The notes under the pieces were generated by a model. The model saw nothing but the letters and a program-made list of their open reading frames with translations, searched no databases and was not told where the DNA came from. This document shows positions 5,477 to 6,415 of a stretch of DNA of 6,415 nucleotides, piece after piece. Each line of letters begins with the position of its first letter. Positions within the stretch are counted from its first letter, which is position 1. A program made the translations under genes and the position numbers. Source of the stretch: Bacteroides sp. (GTDB lineage: Bacteria > Bacteroidota > Bacteroidia > Bacteroidales > GCA-2748055); NCBI GenBank assembly GCA_011048475.1, contig DSDZ01000436.1:1-6415 (forward strand), read 5' to 3'.

Positions 5477-6415
5477 TTATGTGTTCTCATTGAATTTCTC
5501 GATCATCTCCCCGATCCTGAGCAGGGAGGCCACTCCTGTGGCCTGGGATATGGATCCCCTGCCACGGTGCGGCGGGTTTCCGTCATAGATCTCAGAAATG
5601 CTTCCGATCCCCCTGACGGACAGATCCTCTTCAAACCCATCATACAGCCTTTTGATCAGGTTATGACCGGATTTCTTATGTACCCGGAGGTATGCCCTGG
5701 CAAAATGTTCCAGGAACCATGGCCACACCGTCCCCTGATGGTAGGCCAGGTTACGCTGTTCCTCGCTACCCTCGTATACCCCCTTGTAGTCTTCGTTCTT
5801 GGGAGAAAGGCTTCTTAATCCCCTGGGGGTAAGCAGCTCGCTTTCCACCACGTCCAGGATCGATTTCCTCATTTCCCCGGAGAGGGTGGTATACTTCATG
5901 GCCGCGGCAATGACCTGGCTGGGCCGGACGGCAAAATCTTTCACGGGGCCATTCACATAATCGGCCAGGTATCCTTTTTCCTCGTTCCAGAAAGCTCCAT
6001 TGAATGACTGACACAGCTGCTCCGGCAGATGCTCCCACGCTTTGACGAACTTGTTGTCGGTCTCCCCTGCCCATTCCAGCGCCTGACAGATCGCATTGTA
6101 CCAGAGTGCATTCACCTCGACCGGCGATCCTCCCCGCTGGGTGACCGGGCGATCGTTCACCACTGCGTCCATCCAGGTCAGGGCCCTTCCCTCTTCCTCG
6201 GCATGCAGCAGTCCGTTTCCGGTCATCCTGATGGTTCCCAGGGTGCCGTCGCGGTAAGTTTCCAGGATCTTTCTGATCACCTTCCCGTACCTGCCCCATA
6301 CATCCAGTCCGGGATCATAATCCTGGAACTGCTGGAGCGCCCAGATGAACCACAGGGGTGCATCCACCGCATTGAATGCAGGTTTCCCCCTGATCACCGT
6401 ATTGGGGAACAGCCC
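5477..6415 (-). CDS. Glycogen debranching enzyme (amylo-alpha-1,6-glucosidase), C-terminal half
   Basis: 312 codons plus TAA are visible; the frame is open through the right edge, so the start is outside. GTG at 6397 is internal, because upstream codons (GLFPNT) continue the family motif. The sequence matches the GDE_C (GH133-type, (alpha/alpha)6 barrel) domain that hydrolyses alpha-1,6-linked glucose stubs on limit dextrin. Landmarks, with nucleotide position of the first codon base: NAVDAPLWF (6370), LTWMDA (6184), EVNALWY (6115), VRPSQ (5926), LTPRGLRSLSP (5830), AYHQGTVWPW (5743) and SISEIYDGNPPHRGRG (5602). The Glu of SISEIYDG (5593) and an Asp in the earlier motifs are the likely catalytic pair by family analogy. 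From memory the whole enzyme is about 640-650 residues, so roughly half is present. There is no sign of decay. It is the first visible gene of the run and is followed by GT4 after 12 nt, consistent with a role in glycogen breakdown. Confidence 0.92.
   Translation of the reverse strand, partial: GLFPNTVIRGKPAFNAVDAPLWFIWALQQFQDYDPGLDVWGRYGKVIRKILETYRDGTLGTIRMTGNGLLHAEEEGRALTWMDAVVNDRPVTQRGGSPVEVNALWYNAICQALEWAGETDNKFVKAWEHLPEQLCQSFNGAFWNEEKGYLADYVNGPVKDFAVRPSQVIAAAMKYTTLSGEMRKSILDVVESELLTPRGLRSLSPKNEDYKGVYEGSEEQRNLAYHQGTVWPWFLEHFARAYLRVHKKSGHNLIKRLYDGFEEDLSVRGIGSISEIYDGNPPHRGRGSISQATGVASLLRIGEMIEKFNENT

Noticed and set aside
6395..6397. GTG at 6397 as the true start of the debranching gene.
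   Set aside because: The frame continues to the window edge, and the preceding codons (GLFPNT) complete a conserved family motif. Only about half the usual protein length would follow the GTG, so the gene is simply cut by the window.

Overview
The window is a densely packed, single-strand (minus) block of cytoplasmic glycogen/alpha-glucan metabolism genes. It most resembles a member of the Bacteroidota, probably Bacteroidales. The grounds are the gene set (GDE-type debranching enzyme, GT4 glycosyltransferase, GH57 hydrolase, GT3 synthase, GT35 phosphorylase of the DUF3417 type), the lack of Shine-Dalgarno motifs ahead of the starts, and the use of a GT3 (eukaryote-type) glycogen synthase. This placement is inferred from family knowledge; no marker gene is present. 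Base composition looks moderate, with roughly equal GC and AT.

In transcription order (high to low coordinates) the layout is as follows. (1) 6415-5477 is the C-terminal half of an amylo-alpha-1,6-glucosidase/glycogen debranching enzyme; its 5' end lies outside the window. (2) After 12 nt comes a complete 428-residue GT-B glycosyltransferase (5464-4178). (3) After 18 nt comes a complete 487-residue GH57 alpha-glucan-active enzyme (4159-2696) with a predicted coiled coil and a very basic, low-complexity C-terminal tail. (4) Overlapping it by 4 nt (ATGA) is a large fusion gene that starts at 2699 and is open for 899 codons to the left edge. Its first ~536 residues are a complete GT3 glycogen synthase module, followed by a DUF3417 domain and the N-terminal part of a GT35 alpha-glucan phosphorylase. 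I translated this frame codon by codon from 2699 to 3 and found no stop.

Together the genes cover both directions of storage-glucan turnover. The GT3 module and probably the GT4 enzyme elongate chains, GH57 trims, branches or transfers, the debranching enzyme removes alpha-1,6 branches, and the phosphorylase releases glucose-1-phosphate. Only 30 nt of the window is non-coding. No promoter, terminator, RNA gene, mobile element or CRISPR array is visible, so the regulatory region must lie upstream of 6415.

The points most worth a second look are the single polypeptide carrying synthase and phosphorylase modules, the apparent loss in its GT3 module of the arginine cluster that senses glucose-6-phosphate in eukaryotic enzymes, the histone-like basic tail on the GH57 protein, and a pair of in-phase A_AAA_AAA heptamers at the 3' end of the GH57 gene.
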